A stretch of 64,000 nt of DNA from Denitratisoma sp. DHT3 (GTDB taxonomy: Bacteria; Pseudomonadota; Gammaproteobacteria; Burkholderiales; Rhodocyclaceae). The notes under the pieces were generated by a model. That model had not been told where the DNA came from, made no database searches, and worked only from the letters and a program-made list of their open reading frames with translations. Location of the stretch: assembly GCF_007833355.1 (NCBI RefSeq), contig NZ_CP020914.1, positions 2,776,047-2,840,046 on the forward strand. Reading direction: 5' to 3'. This document shows, one piece after another, positions 56,518 through 64,000 of this stretch. A program made the translations under genes and the position numbers. Numbering within the stretch: position 1 is the first letter of the stretch; the number at the start of each line of letters is the position of its first letter.

Positions 56518-57867
56518 ATGTTCGGAAAAGTACTGATTGCCAATCGGGGCGAGATCGCCCTGCGCATTCTGCGCGCCTGCCGCGAGCTGGGCATCAAGAC
56601 CGTGGCCGTCCATTCGACGGCCGACACCGAGGCCAAATACGTCAAGCTGGCGGACGAGTCGGTCTGCATCGGGCCGCCGTCGTCGGGGCAGAGCTATCTC
56701 AACATCCCCGCCATCATCTCGGCCGCCGAGGTGACCGACGCCGAGGCCATCCACCCCGGCTACGGCTTCCTCTCGGAAAACGCGGCCTTCGCCGAGAAGG
56801 TGGAGAAGTCCGGTTTCATCTTCATCGGCCCGCGCGCCGAGACCATCAGCCTGATGGGCGACAAGGTCAGCGCCAAGGACGCCATGAAGGCCGCCGGCGT
56901 GCCCTGCGTGCCGGGTTCCGAAGGCGCCCTGCCCGAGGATTCCAAGGAGGTCGTCAAGATCGCCCGCGCCATCGGCTATCCGGTGATCATCAAGGCCGCC
57001 GGCGGCGGCGGCGGCCGGGGGATGCGGGTGGTGCACACCGAGGCGGCCCTGCTCAATGCCGTGACCATGACCCGCACCGAGGCCCAGTCGGCTTTCGGCA
57101 ATCCGACGGTGTACATGGAGAAGTTCCTCGAAAATCCCCGCCACATCGAGATCCAGGTGCTGGCCGACGAGCACGGCAATGCCGTCTACCTGGGCGAGCG
57201 CGACTGCTCGATGCAGCGCCGCCACCAGAAGGTGATCGAGGAGGCGCCGGCGCCGGAGATCAACCGCCGCCTGATCGCCAAGGTCGGCGAATCCTGCGCC
57301 GCCGCCTGCCGCCGCATCAACTACCGCGGCGCCGGCACGTTCGAGTTCCTCTACGAGAACGGCGAGTTCTATTTCATCGAAATGAACACCCGGATCCAGG
57401 TGGAGCATCCGGTCACCGAGCAGGTGACGGGCATCGACATCGTCCAGGCCCAGATCCGCATCGCCGCCGGTGAGAAGCTCTGGTTCCGGCAGCGCGACGT
57501 GGTCCTCAAGGGGCACTCCATCGAATGCCGCATCAATGCCGAGGACCCCTTCAAGTTCACGCCTTCGCCGGGCCGCATCGAGACCTGGCATCCGGCCGGC
57601 GGCCCCGGCGTGCGGGTGGATTCCCATGTCTATGCCGGCTATATGGTGCCGCCCAACTACGACTCGATGATCGGCAAGCTGATCACCTGCGGCGACACCC
57701 GCGAGCAGGCCATCCGCCGGATGCGCATCGCGCTTTCCGAGATGATGGTGGGCGGCATCAAGACCAACATTCCGCTGCACCAGGAGCTGATGCAGGACGA
57801 ACGCTTCGTCCAGGGCGGCACCAGCATTCACTACCTGGAAGAAAAGCTCGCCGCGAAGGGGAAATGA
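56518..57867 (+). CDS. accC: Biotin carboxylase of acetyl-CoA carboxylase
   Basis: A 449-residue ATP-grasp enzyme: [20 protein letters not shown] at the N-terminus, the glycine loop [34 protein letters not shown], and [20 protein letters not shown]. It carboxylates biotin on AccB using bicarbonate and ATP. Its length is usual for the family. A small hairpin GAGGAC-GCA-GTCCTC followed by GTTTT covers its stop codon. Confidence 0.98.
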   Translation: MFGKVLIANRGEIALRILRACRELGIKTVAVHSTADTEAKYVKLADESVCIGPPSSGQSYLNIPAIISAAEVTDAEAIHPGYGFLSENAAFAEKVEKSGFIFIGPRAETISLMGDKVSAKDAMKAAGVPCVPGSEGALPEDSKEVVKIARAIGYPVIIKAAGGGGGRGMRVVHTEAALLNAVTMTRTEAQSAFGNPTVYMEKFLENPRHIEIQVLADEHGNAVYLGERDCSMQRRHQKVIEEAPAPEINRRLIAKVGESCAAACRRINYRGAGTFEFLYENGEFYFIEMNTRIQVEHPVTEQVTGIDIVQAQIRIAAGEKLWFRQRDVVLKGHSIECRINAEDPFKFTPSPGRIETWHPAGGPGVRVDSHVYAGYMVPPNYDSMIGKLITCGDTREQAIRRMRIALSEMMVGGIKTNIPLHQELMQDERFVQGGTSIHYLEEKLAAKGK

Positions 57868-58099
57868 GGACGCAGTCCTCGTTTTCCCTTCGGGGGTGCT
57901 GGTGCACCCCAGGGGGAATCGTGGGCCATCCCTCCCGGCCTCCCTTCCCGGGGAAGGGCGGTGACGGAGGTTCGCGGGCTGCGCCCGCTGCGGGTGGTGG
58001 CTGGTCCCGCCTCCGGTGAAAGGCGGTAAGCCGCCTGCGCGCGGCAGGAAGGCGTATCCCGATCGAAGTCGCACACGGCTTGCTTTAATATGACTCACC

Positions 58100-59002
58100 A
58101 TGTGGATTAACGTCACCGTCCCGGTGGAGGCGGCCCACGCCGAGCCCCTCTCCGATGCCCTGATGGAACAGGGCGCGCTCTCCGTCAGCGTCGAGGACGC
58201 CTTCCTCGGCACCGAGCAGGAGACGCCCCAGTTCGGCGAGCCGGGCAGTCCGACCACGCCGCTGTGGGAACACAGCCGGGTGACCGCCCTGTTCGAGCCC
58301 GGCGACGACCTGCCCGGCCGCGTGGCCGCCGCCTGTCAGGCGATCGGGCTGGCGGACCTGCCGGAATTCGAGTTCGCCGAAGTGGCGGAGCAGAACTGGG
58401 TGCAGCTGACCCAGTCCCAGTTCGAGCCGATCCGCATCAATGACCGGTTCTGGATCGTGCCGTCCTGGCACATGGAGCAATTCCAGCAGACGCCGGCGGC
58501 GGACCGCATCGTCCTGCAGCTCGATCCCGGACTCGCTTTCGGCACCGGTTCGCATCCCACCACCTGGCTGTGCCTGCAATGGCTCTGCGAGCAGGTGCAG
58601 GGCGGCGAGACGCTGCTGGATTACGGCTGCGGCTCCGGCATCCTGGCCATCGCCGCGGCGAAACTGGGCGCCGCCAGCGTGCTCGGCGTCGACATCGACG
58701 AAAAAGCCCTGGAGGCGGCGGCCGAGAATGCGCGGCGCAACGGCGTCGATCTGGCGCTGCGCCACTCGCGCCAGCCGCTGGCGGAGCGTTTCGATCTGGT
58801 GGTGGCCAACATCCTGACCAATCCCCTGTGCGTGCTGGCGCCGCTGTTGTCGGACCGCCTCGCCCCGGGCGGCCGCCTCGCCCTTTCCGGCGTGCTGGAA
58901 ACCCAGGCGTCCCAGGTGATCGAGGCCTATGCCCCCTATCTGCGGCTGGAACCGGGCGCGGTTCATGAAGGCTGGTGCCGTCTGGAGGGGCGCCGCCGGT
59001 GA
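58100..59002 (+). CDS. prmA: Ribosomal protein L11 methyltransferase
   Basis: A 300-residue SAM-dependent methyltransferase. The N-terminal domain starts MWINVTVPVEAAHAEPLSDA, the linker has DPGLAFGTGSHPTTWLCLQW, and the SAM site is LLDYGCGSGILAIAAAKLGA with DIDEKAL and VVANILTNPL. It trimethylates L11. It overlaps the next gene by one base. The 232-base gap before it contains only hairpin-rich sequence. Confidence 0.96.
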   Translation: MWINVTVPVEAAHAEPLSDALMEQGALSVSVEDAFLGTEQETPQFGEPGSPTTPLWEHSRVTALFEPGDDLPGRVAAACQAIGLADLPEFEFAEVAEQNWVQLTQSQFEPIRINDRFWIVPSWHMEQFQQTPAADRIVLQLDPGLAFGTGSHPTTWLCLQWLCEQVQGGETLLDYGCGSGILAIAAAKLGAASVLGVDIDEKALEAAAENARRNGVDLALRHSRQPLAERFDLVVANILTNPLCVLAPLLSDRLAPGGRLALSGVLETQASQVIEAYAPYLRLEPGAVHEGWCRLEGRRR

Positions 59003-60063
59003 TGCTGACGCGTTGCCCCGGCTGCGCCACCGCCTTCCGCGTCACGCCGGACCAGTTGAAGGCGCGCCAGGGCAAGGTGCGCTGCGGCGAATGCCGCCAC
59101 GTCTTCAATGCCCTGGACAGCCTGGTGGAGGAACCCGCCGCCGTCGTTCCGCCGGTTGTGGCTGTACCCGCCCCGTCCGCACCGCCGCCCGCCGAGCCCG
59201 ATCGGGACGAAGCCGGGGACGCGCCGGTCCAATCCGCCGACTTTGAGCCAGTGCCGATGCCGGCGCCGGACGCGGTCGAGGTGCCGCCGCCGGAGGCCGC
59301 GCCCGAGCCGGAGTTGGGGCCGGAGTTGGGGCCGGAGTTGGAACCGGAGTTGGAACCGGAGTTGGAACCGGAGTTGGGGCCGGAACCGGCGTCGTTCGTA
59401 GCGGAGCCCGCCGCCGTCACGGCGGCCGAGGCCTCGCCGGGCGAGGACATCGCTTCCCCCGACGTTTCGCCGCCCGCGCTGGAAACGCCCGACAGCCTGC
59501 CGGCGGCCGCTTCCGACGCCGAGGCGGCGGCGGAACCGCTCGTCGCTCCGCCGCGCCCTTTCTGGGTTCCGTCCTATCCGTCGGTTCGTCCGCGGCGCTG
59601 GCCCTGGATCGTCGGTCTGCTGCTGGCCCTGCTGCTGCTGTCGGCGCAGGCGCTGCTCCATTTCCGCGTCGAACTGGCGGTGCTCCAGCCCGGCCTCAAA
59701 CCCCTGCTGCGCGCCGTCTGCGCCCCGTTCGGCTGCGACGTGCCGCGTCCGCGCCGGGCGGACCTGCTGGAAATCGAGACCTCGGACCTGCACCCCGATC
59801 CCCGCCGCCAGGGCCTGCTGCATCTGACGCTGACCCTGCGCAACCGGGCGCCCTTCGCCCAGGAGCTGCCGCATCTGGAGGTGACCCTGACCGACACCGC
59901 CGATGCCGTCCTGCTGGTGCGCTCGCTGCCGCCGCGCGAGTACCTGCCCGCCGGCGTCGATCCGGGGCAGGGGTTCGCCGCCGGCGAACTGCCCCTCGAC
60001 CTGGTGCTGGACGCGGGCGATCTGCCGGCCGCCGGCTACCGGCTTTATGTTTATTTTCCCTGA
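59002..60063 (+). CDS. Zinc-ribbon DUF3426 membrane protein
   Basis: A 353-residue protein. The N-terminal zinc ribbon is RCPGCATAFRVTPDQLKARQ and KVRCGECRHVFNALD (two CxxC). A long Pro/Glu/Ala-rich linker with a six-fold PEL(G/E) repeat leads to one membrane helix (WIVGLLLALLLLSAQALLHF) and a periplasmic DUF3426 domain with LRNRAPFAQELPHLEVTLTD and LPPREYLP. The function is unknown; the gene commonly sits after prmA in betaproteobacteria. ATG at 59002 overlaps the prmA stop. Confidence 0.92.
   Translation: MLTRCPGCATAFRVTPDQLKARQGKVRCGECRHVFNALDSLVEEPAAVVPPVVAVPAPSAPPPAEPDRDEAGDAPVQSADFEPVPMPAPDAVEVPPPEAAPEPELGPELGPELEPELEPELEPELGPEPASFVAEPAAVTAAEASPGEDIASPDVSPPALETPDSLPAAASDAEAAAEPLVAPPRPFWVPSYPSVRPRRWPWIVGLLLALLLLSAQALLHFRVELAVLQPGLKPLLRAVCAPFGCDVPRPRRADLLEIETSDLHPDPRRQGLLHLTLTLRNRAPFAQELPHLEVTLTDTADAVLLVRSLPPREYLPAGVDPGQGFAAGELPLDLVLDAGDLPAAGYRLYVYFP
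59308..59379 (+). repeat. Six 12-base tandem repeats in the DUF3426 gene
   Basis: Six in-frame copies of CCGGAGTTGGRR, alternating GG and AA at the last two positions, encode PELG PELG PELE PELE PELE PELG. Such perfect repeats change copy number readily by slippage without shifting the frame and would only lengthen or shorten the linker. Confidence 0.95.
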
Positions 60064-60075
60064 CGAGAATTTCCG

Positions 60076-61011
60076 ATGCGTACCCTGATTTGCGGCTCCA
60101 TGGCCTACGACACCATCATGGTGTTCGGCGACCGTTTCAAGAATCACATCCTCCCCGAACAGATCCACATCCTCAACGTGGCTTTCCTGGTGCCCGAGAT
60201 GCGCCGCGAGTTCGGCGGCTGCGCCGGCAACATCGCCTACAACCTGAAGCTGTTGGGCGGCGAGCCCCTGATCATGGCGACCGTGGGCGACGATTCCGCG
60301 CCCTATCTGTATCGCCTCAAGCAGCAGGGCATGGATGTCAGCCACGTGCGGGAAGTGCCCGGCAGCTTCACCGCGCAGGCCTTCATCACCACCGATCTGG
60401 ACGACAACCAGATCACCGCCTTTCATCCGGGCGCGATGAATCATTCCCATGAAAACAAGGTGGCCGACGCCGCCGGGGTGGGCCTGGGCATCCTGGCGCC
60501 CGACGGCCGCGACGGCATGCTGAGCCATGCCCGCGAATTCCACGCGGCCGGCGTGCCGTTCATTTTCGATCCGGGCCAGGGCCTGCCGATGTTCGACGGC
60601 GCGGAACTGCTCGAATTCCTGAAACTCGCCGACTACTGCACGGTCAATGACTACGAGGCGAAACTGGTCTGCGAGCGCACCGGCTGCGATCTGCCGGAGC
60701 TGGCGACCCATGTCCGGGCGCTGATCGTGACCCTGGGCGGAAACGGCTCCCGAATCTACGCCGACGGTCAACGCATCGACATCCCCAGCGTTAAGCCGGA
60801 TGCCGTGATCGATCCCACCGGCTGCGGCGATGCCTATCGGGCCGGTCTGCTCTACGGCATCGGCCACGATCTGGGCTGGGAAAAGACCGGACGTCTGGCG
60901 TCGGTGATGGGCGCGATCAAGATTGCCCACCGCGGCGGGCAGAACCACAAACCCGGCCGCGACGAGATCGCCGCCCGCTACGAGGCGGCGTTTGGCGCAA
61001 CACCCTGGTAA
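60076..61011 (+). CDS. PfkB-family carbohydrate/nucleoside kinase
   Basis: A 311-residue sugar kinase. REFGGCAGNIAYNLKLLGGE is the N-terminal PfkB signature. The C-terminal signature reads DPTGCGDAYRAGLLYGIG, where Cys stands in place of the usual second Ala of TGAGD; the catalytic Asp is intact. The lid region VREVPGSFTAQAFITTDLDD suggests an adenosine- or ribose-type substrate. It follows DUF3426 after 12 bases, its usual neighbour. Confidence 0.92.
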   Translation: MRTLICGSMAYDTIMVFGDRFKNHILPEQIHILNVAFLVPEMRREFGGCAGNIAYNLKLLGGEPLIMATVGDDSAPYLYRLKQQGMDVSHVREVPGSFTAQAFITTDLDDNQITAFHPGAMNHSHENKVADAAGVGLGILAPDGRDGMLSHAREFHAAGVPFIFDPGQGLPMFDGAELLEFLKLADYCTVNDYEAKLVCERTGCDLPELATHVRALIVTLGGNGSRIYADGQRIDIPSVKPDAVIDPTGCGDAYRAGLLYGIGHDLGWEKTGRLASVMGAIKIAHRGGQNHKPGRDEIAARYEAAFGATPW

Positions 61012-61087
61012 CGCGCCAGGGCGCCAACCTCGCCCTCGCTGTTTGGCTTGCCGCTTTACTTTGCTGCTTCACGTTAAAGGAAATTCC

Positions 61088-61546
61088 ATGAAAAGCATCG
61101 TCACTTTCGCCGCTACCGCAACCGCCGCGCTGGTGTTGATCAGTGGCTGCGCCACCAGCAGTTCCGGCGCCAGCTACAGCCAGGCCCAGGCCCGCCATGA
61201 AATGGTGGTGCGCCTGGGCGTGGTGGAGGCGGTCCGTCCGGTGCAGATCGAGGGCAGCAAGTCCGGTGCCGGCACCCTGACCGGCGCGGTCGTCGGCGGC
61301 GCCGCCGGCTCCAAGGTCGGCCAGGGCAAGGGCTCGGCGGTGGCGGCGATCGTCGGCGCCGTGGCCGGCGGCATCGCCGGTTCGGCCCTGGAGGGCAGCG
61401 CCACCAAGAAGGATGGCGTGGAGATCACCGTGCGGCTGGAGAACAACACCTTGATCGCCGTCACCCAGGAGGCCGACGAGGTGTTCCGTCTCGGCGAGCG
61501 GGTGCGGGTGCTCTCCGGCGGCGGCGTCACCCGCGTCGCCCATTGA
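61088..61546 (+). CDS. Glycine-zipper outer-membrane lipoprotein, SlyB-like
   Basis: A 152-residue lipoprotein from ATG at 61088 with AAAGGAAATTCC. The lipobox LVLISGC gives lipidation at about residue 22. A glycine-zipper segment (GTLTGAVVGGAAGSKVGQGK, IVGAVAGGIAGSALEG) spans the middle, and a basic-acidic domain with VEITVRLENNTLIAVTQEAD ends the protein. SlyB/Pcp-type proteins stabilise the outer membrane. It overlaps plsC by four bases. Confidence 0.92.
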   Translation: MKSIVTFAATATAALVLISGCATSSSGASYSQAQARHEMVVRLGVVEAVRPVQIEGSKSGAGTLTGAVVGGAAGSKVGQGKGSAVAAIVGAVAGGIAGSALEGSATKKDGVEITVRLENNTLIAVTQEADEVFRLGERVRVLSGGGVTRVAH

Positions 61547-62319
61547 GGGTACTGATTCGCCTGCCAGGCGCCGCCCTGTATCTGCTGGGCGGCGCGCTGG
61601 TGGTGTTGCTGTTCTTCCGCCACTGGTCCGAAGCGCGGCGCCAGCGCGTCACGCAGGCCTGGTCGCGGGGATTGCTGCGCATCCTCGGCATCCGCGCCCG
61701 CTATCGCGGCCAGCCGCCGATGGCCGGCCTGGTGGTCGCCAATCACATTTCCTTCGTCGATATTTTCGCGCTCAACGGCGCGATGCCCGCCTGCTTCGTC
61801 TCCAAGGCCGAGGTGGCGCGCTGGCCCTTGATCGGCTGGCTGTGCCGTCGTACCGACACGCTGTTCCTGGAACGGGGCAGCCGGGCCGCGGCGCAGCGGG
61901 CGCGGGAGAACCTGGTGCGGCATCTGGCGGCCGGCAAGCGGGTGGTGGTGTTTCCCGAAGGCACCACCAGCCGTGGCGAGGCGGTGCTGCCGTTCCACAG
62001 TGCCCTGTTGCAGTCGGCGATCGACGCCGGCACGCCGGTGACGCCGGTCGTCCTGCGCTATCTGGATCGCGCCGGCAGGCGCAGCGAAGCCCCCGCCTAT
62101 GTGGGCGACGTCTCGCTGCTACAGTGCCTGCGCACCATCGCCGCCAGTCGCGGACTGGTGGTGGAGGTGGAGGTGTTGCCCGCGCACGCCGTGGCGGGCG
62201 GCGATCGGCGTCACGTCGCGGCGCATCTGCATCGCAGCATCGCCCACCGCTTGCACGCCGCAGGCGGACCGGCGCCGCGCACCGATCCGCCCTCGACGGG
62301 ATTTACCAGCGATAGTTGA
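61543..62319 (+). CDS. plsC: 1-acyl-sn-glycerol-3-phosphate acyltransferase, PlsC family
   Basis: A 258-residue acyltransferase starting with TTG at 61543, coupled to the lipoprotein stop (four-base overlap). One N-terminal membrane helix (LIRLPGAALYLLGGALVVLL) precedes the catalytic H-x4-D in NHISFVDIFAL and the substrate loop FPEGTTSRGEAVLPFHSALL. It acylates lysophosphatidate or a related acceptor. Its 3' end overlaps the convergent TonB receptor gene by 17 bases. Confidence 0.9.
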   Translation: MRVLIRLPGAALYLLGGALVVLLFFRHWSEARRQRVTQAWSRGLLRILGIRARYRGQPPMAGLVVANHISFVDIFALNGAMPACFVSKAEVARWPLIGWLCRRTDTLFLERGSRAAAQRARENLVRHLAAGKRVVVFPEGTTSRGEAVLPFHSALLQSAIDAGTPVTPVVLRYLDRAGRRSEAPAYVGDVSLLQCLRTIAASRGLVVEVEVLPAHAVAGGDRRHVAAHLHRSIAHRLHAAGGPAPRTDPPSTGFTSDS

Positions 62320-64000
62320 AGCTCGCGCCGTAAGTGCGCGGTTGCAGGTAATAGGCCGTGGTCAGGTTGTTGAAGCCAGGCCCGAAGTCGATGAAGTTCA
62401 CCGGCTGCATCTTGTCGGTGGCGTTCTTCACCCACAGCGCCACGTCCGCCGACCCGGGGCCGCCGATCGGGATGTTGGACAGCACCAGACGCAGATTCAG
62501 CAAGCCATAGCCCTTGACCTTGCTGTTCTCCGCCAGCGGCCGGGCCGGGTCCACCGCGCTCAACTGGTAGGGATAGCCGTAGAAGGACGAGGTGTAGCTG
62601 TAGTCGGCGATACCGCGCCAGACCCCGAGCGCCGAGCGCCCCAGTCGCGCATCCACGCTCAGGTTGAAGGTGTGCTTGGGCGCATGGGGAAAGGCGCGGT
62701 TGCCGGCGACGTTGCCGATCGGCAGGCCGGTGGCCGGCGCTTCCATGAACTCCTTGTACTTGCCGTCCAGATAGCCATAGCCGGCCTGTAGCCTGAGGCC
62801 GTCGACGGGCACGTACACCCCTTCCAGTTCCAGGCCCTTGACCGTGGCCTTGCCGGCGTTGCGGATCACGGAAACGCCGGGCAGGCCGGTGAAGCGCGAA
62901 ATCTGCAGATCCTGGATGTCATTGTGGAACACGGCGGCGTTGAGCTGCATGCGGCCGTCGGCCGAACTCATCTTGACGCCGAATTCGTAGGTCTTCTGCT
63001 TTTCCGGGTCGAAGGGGATTCGAGCCTCGGCCGCCGTGCCGGCCTCGCCCTGGAAGCCGCCGCTCTTGAAGCCTTCCGAGTACTTGCCATAGACATTCAG
63101 GTGCTCGTCGAACTTGTAGGCCAGCGAGAGCATCGGCGTCGTCGCCTTGAAGGATGCCTCCGCCTCGACGTAGGGGATCGCGGAACCAAAGCCGGTGATG
63201 CTCTTGAAGCGCGAGCCCATCTTGGTTTCCTTGGTGCGGCGCAGGCCGGCGGACACCGTCCACTGGTCCGTCAGCTTGTAATCCGCCTGCCCGTAGATCG
63301 ACTGGGCATCGGCGCTGTAGCCGTATTCCGAACTGTCGGTGCCGAAATAGAAGACGTGCGGATTGATGGTGTAGCCGCGGTCCTTGTAGTAGTACAGGCC
63401 GAGCACGTAGTTCAGGCGGTCGGTGTTGCCGATCCACTGGAACTCCTGCGAGCGCTGGGTGTAGTCGGCGATGCGGGCGCCGGTGGCGATCACCAGGGGC
63501 GTGCCGTCCAGATCGTAGGAATCGTCGTTTTTCAAGGTACGGCGCGAGGTGATCGACTTCAAGGTATTGCGGTCGTCGAGCTTCCAGGTCAGCGTCAGGC
63601 CATGGCCTTGCAGCACCAGGCGCTCGTAGGACGGATAGTCGAGGCTGGCGGTCTTTTGCCAGTCCTGGGCGACATAGGGCGCCATCCCCGCCATCGGAGC
63701 GGTGGTGGCCGTCATGCGATAGAGCTGGTTGTGCGGGGGCTCCTGATTCACGCGGCTGTGGTCGTAGCGGTAATCGGCCTGGAAATCGGGCGAAAAATCG
63801 AACAGCGCGGCGAGCCGGGCACCGGTCTTGTCGCGCGTGTCGAGTTCGCGCGCCGGGCTGCCCGCGGTGGTCTTGACCAGACCGTCGCGCTTTTCCGAGC
63901 GCAGCCCCAGGGACAGGCTGAGAATGCCGAGCTTGGGCAGATCGAGGGAGACCTTTTCGGTGTGATAACCGTAGTTGCCGATCTCCAGCCCGACCGAGCC
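62303..64000 (-). CDS. TonB-dependent receptor, 5' end outside window
   Basis: The C-terminal 565 or so residues of a receptor; the frame runs open to the window edge. It shows GSVGLEIGNYGYHTEKVSLD at the barrel start, SQEFQWIGNTDRLNYVLGLY in the middle and the terminal barrel strand RTYGASFNYRW with an aromatic end. It is a clear paralogue of the receptor at 29208-31520 (same FQWIGNTDRLNYV block and same ending). The substrate is unknown. It is convergent with plsC. Confidence 0.93.
   Translation of the reverse strand, partial: GSVGLEIGNYGYHTEKVSLDLPKLGILSLSLGLRSEKRDGLVKTTAGSPARELDTRDKTGARLAALFDFSPDFQADYRYDHSRVNQEPPHNQLYRMTATTAPMAGMAPYVAQDWQKTASLDYPSYERLVLQGHGLTLTWKLDDRNTLKSITSRRTLKNDDSYDLDGTPLVIATGARIADYTQRSQEFQWIGNTDRLNYVLGLYYYKDRGYTINPHVFYFGTDSSEYGYSADAQSIYGQADYKLTDQWTVSAGLRRTKETKMGSRFKSITGFGSAIPYVEAEASFKATTPMLSLAYKFDEHLNVYGKYSEGFKSGGFQGEAGTAAEARIPFDPEKQKTYEFGVKMSSADGRMQLNAAVFHNDIQDLQISRFTGLPGVSVIRNAGKATVKGLELEGVYVPVDGLRLQAGYGYLDGKYKEFMEAPATGLPIGNVAGNRAFPHAPKHTFNLSVDARLGRSALGVWRGIADYSYTSSFYGYPYQLSAVDPARPLAENSKVKGYGLLNLRLVLSNIPIGGPGSADVALWVKNATDKMQPVNFIDFGPGFNNLTTAYYLQPRTYGASFNYRW

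Overview
The window is a GC-rich chromosomal segment of a betaproteobacterium. This rests on the conserved run mpl / tlpA / aroQ / accB / accC / prmA / DUF3426 / PfkB kinase at 52.9-61.0 kb, a class I PHA synthase, a rapZ operon and a CtaCDE-type oxidase. A Rhodocyclales or Sterolibacteriaceae-like host is my inference from two SusC-free TonB receptors, the NO-stress genes and the overall style; the window holds no rRNA or tRNA gene that would settle it.

Layout. (1) 1-11.5 kb is a minus-strand surface-glycan cluster: a giant multi-domain glycosyltransferase, a double sulfotransferase, an ABC exporter (Wzm plus a Wzt fused to a glycosyltransferase), an AsnB-type amidotransferase and a further GT2. 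It points to a sulfated, possibly amidated polysaccharide exported by the Wzm/Wzt route. (2) 11.7-14.8 kb holds a CHASE2-cyclase sensor and a Crp/Fnr regulator with a cyclic-nucleotide-type pocket. (3) 14.8-19.1 kb is a complete type I secretion operon (PrtD-type ABC, HlyD, TolC). (4) 20.0-24.0 kb is a nitric-oxide response cluster (FmdE-domain protein, two DUF2249 proteins, hemerythrin, NnrS, DUF59 protein) with a divergent NsrR-like Rrf2 regulator and a perfect palindrome between them. (5) 24.3-28.8 kb is the first RTX/S-layer-like gene, followed by a strong terminator, two HigBA-type modules and a repeat called R here. (6) 29.2-42.4 kb is mostly housekeeping: a TonB receptor, Bax1-like protein, mutY, Fic, ubiX / Gx transporter / NusG-II, rapZ, small Cys-rich proteins, cbpA/cbpM, phaC and a PIN protein. 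(7) 42.4-47.9 kb is an accessory island: tyrosine recombinase, XRE regulator, the second RTX/S-layer-like gene, a terminator, ParDE and a second copy of repeat R. (8) 48.0-52.8 kb encodes an A2-type haem-copper oxidase (ctaD, ctaC, sco, ctaE) and a dihaem cytochrome c. (9) 52.9-62.3 kb is core metabolism, and the window ends inside a second TonB receptor.

The most interesting signal is the pair of RTX/S-layer-like genes. They begin with the same 17 bases, which place ATT where ATG is expected and lack a good Shine-Dalgarno. Both follow an inverted repeat with a shared TATTAATnAGGT motif, and both are followed by a terminator, a toxin-antitoxin module and the same roughly 175-bp repeat. This looks like a repeated cassette design for secreted surface proteins, probably served by the nearby type I secretion system. 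A second theme is a dispersed 140-150-bp intergenic repeat (four copies and a fragment) that carries a conserved open frame, together with two REPIN-like palindromes.
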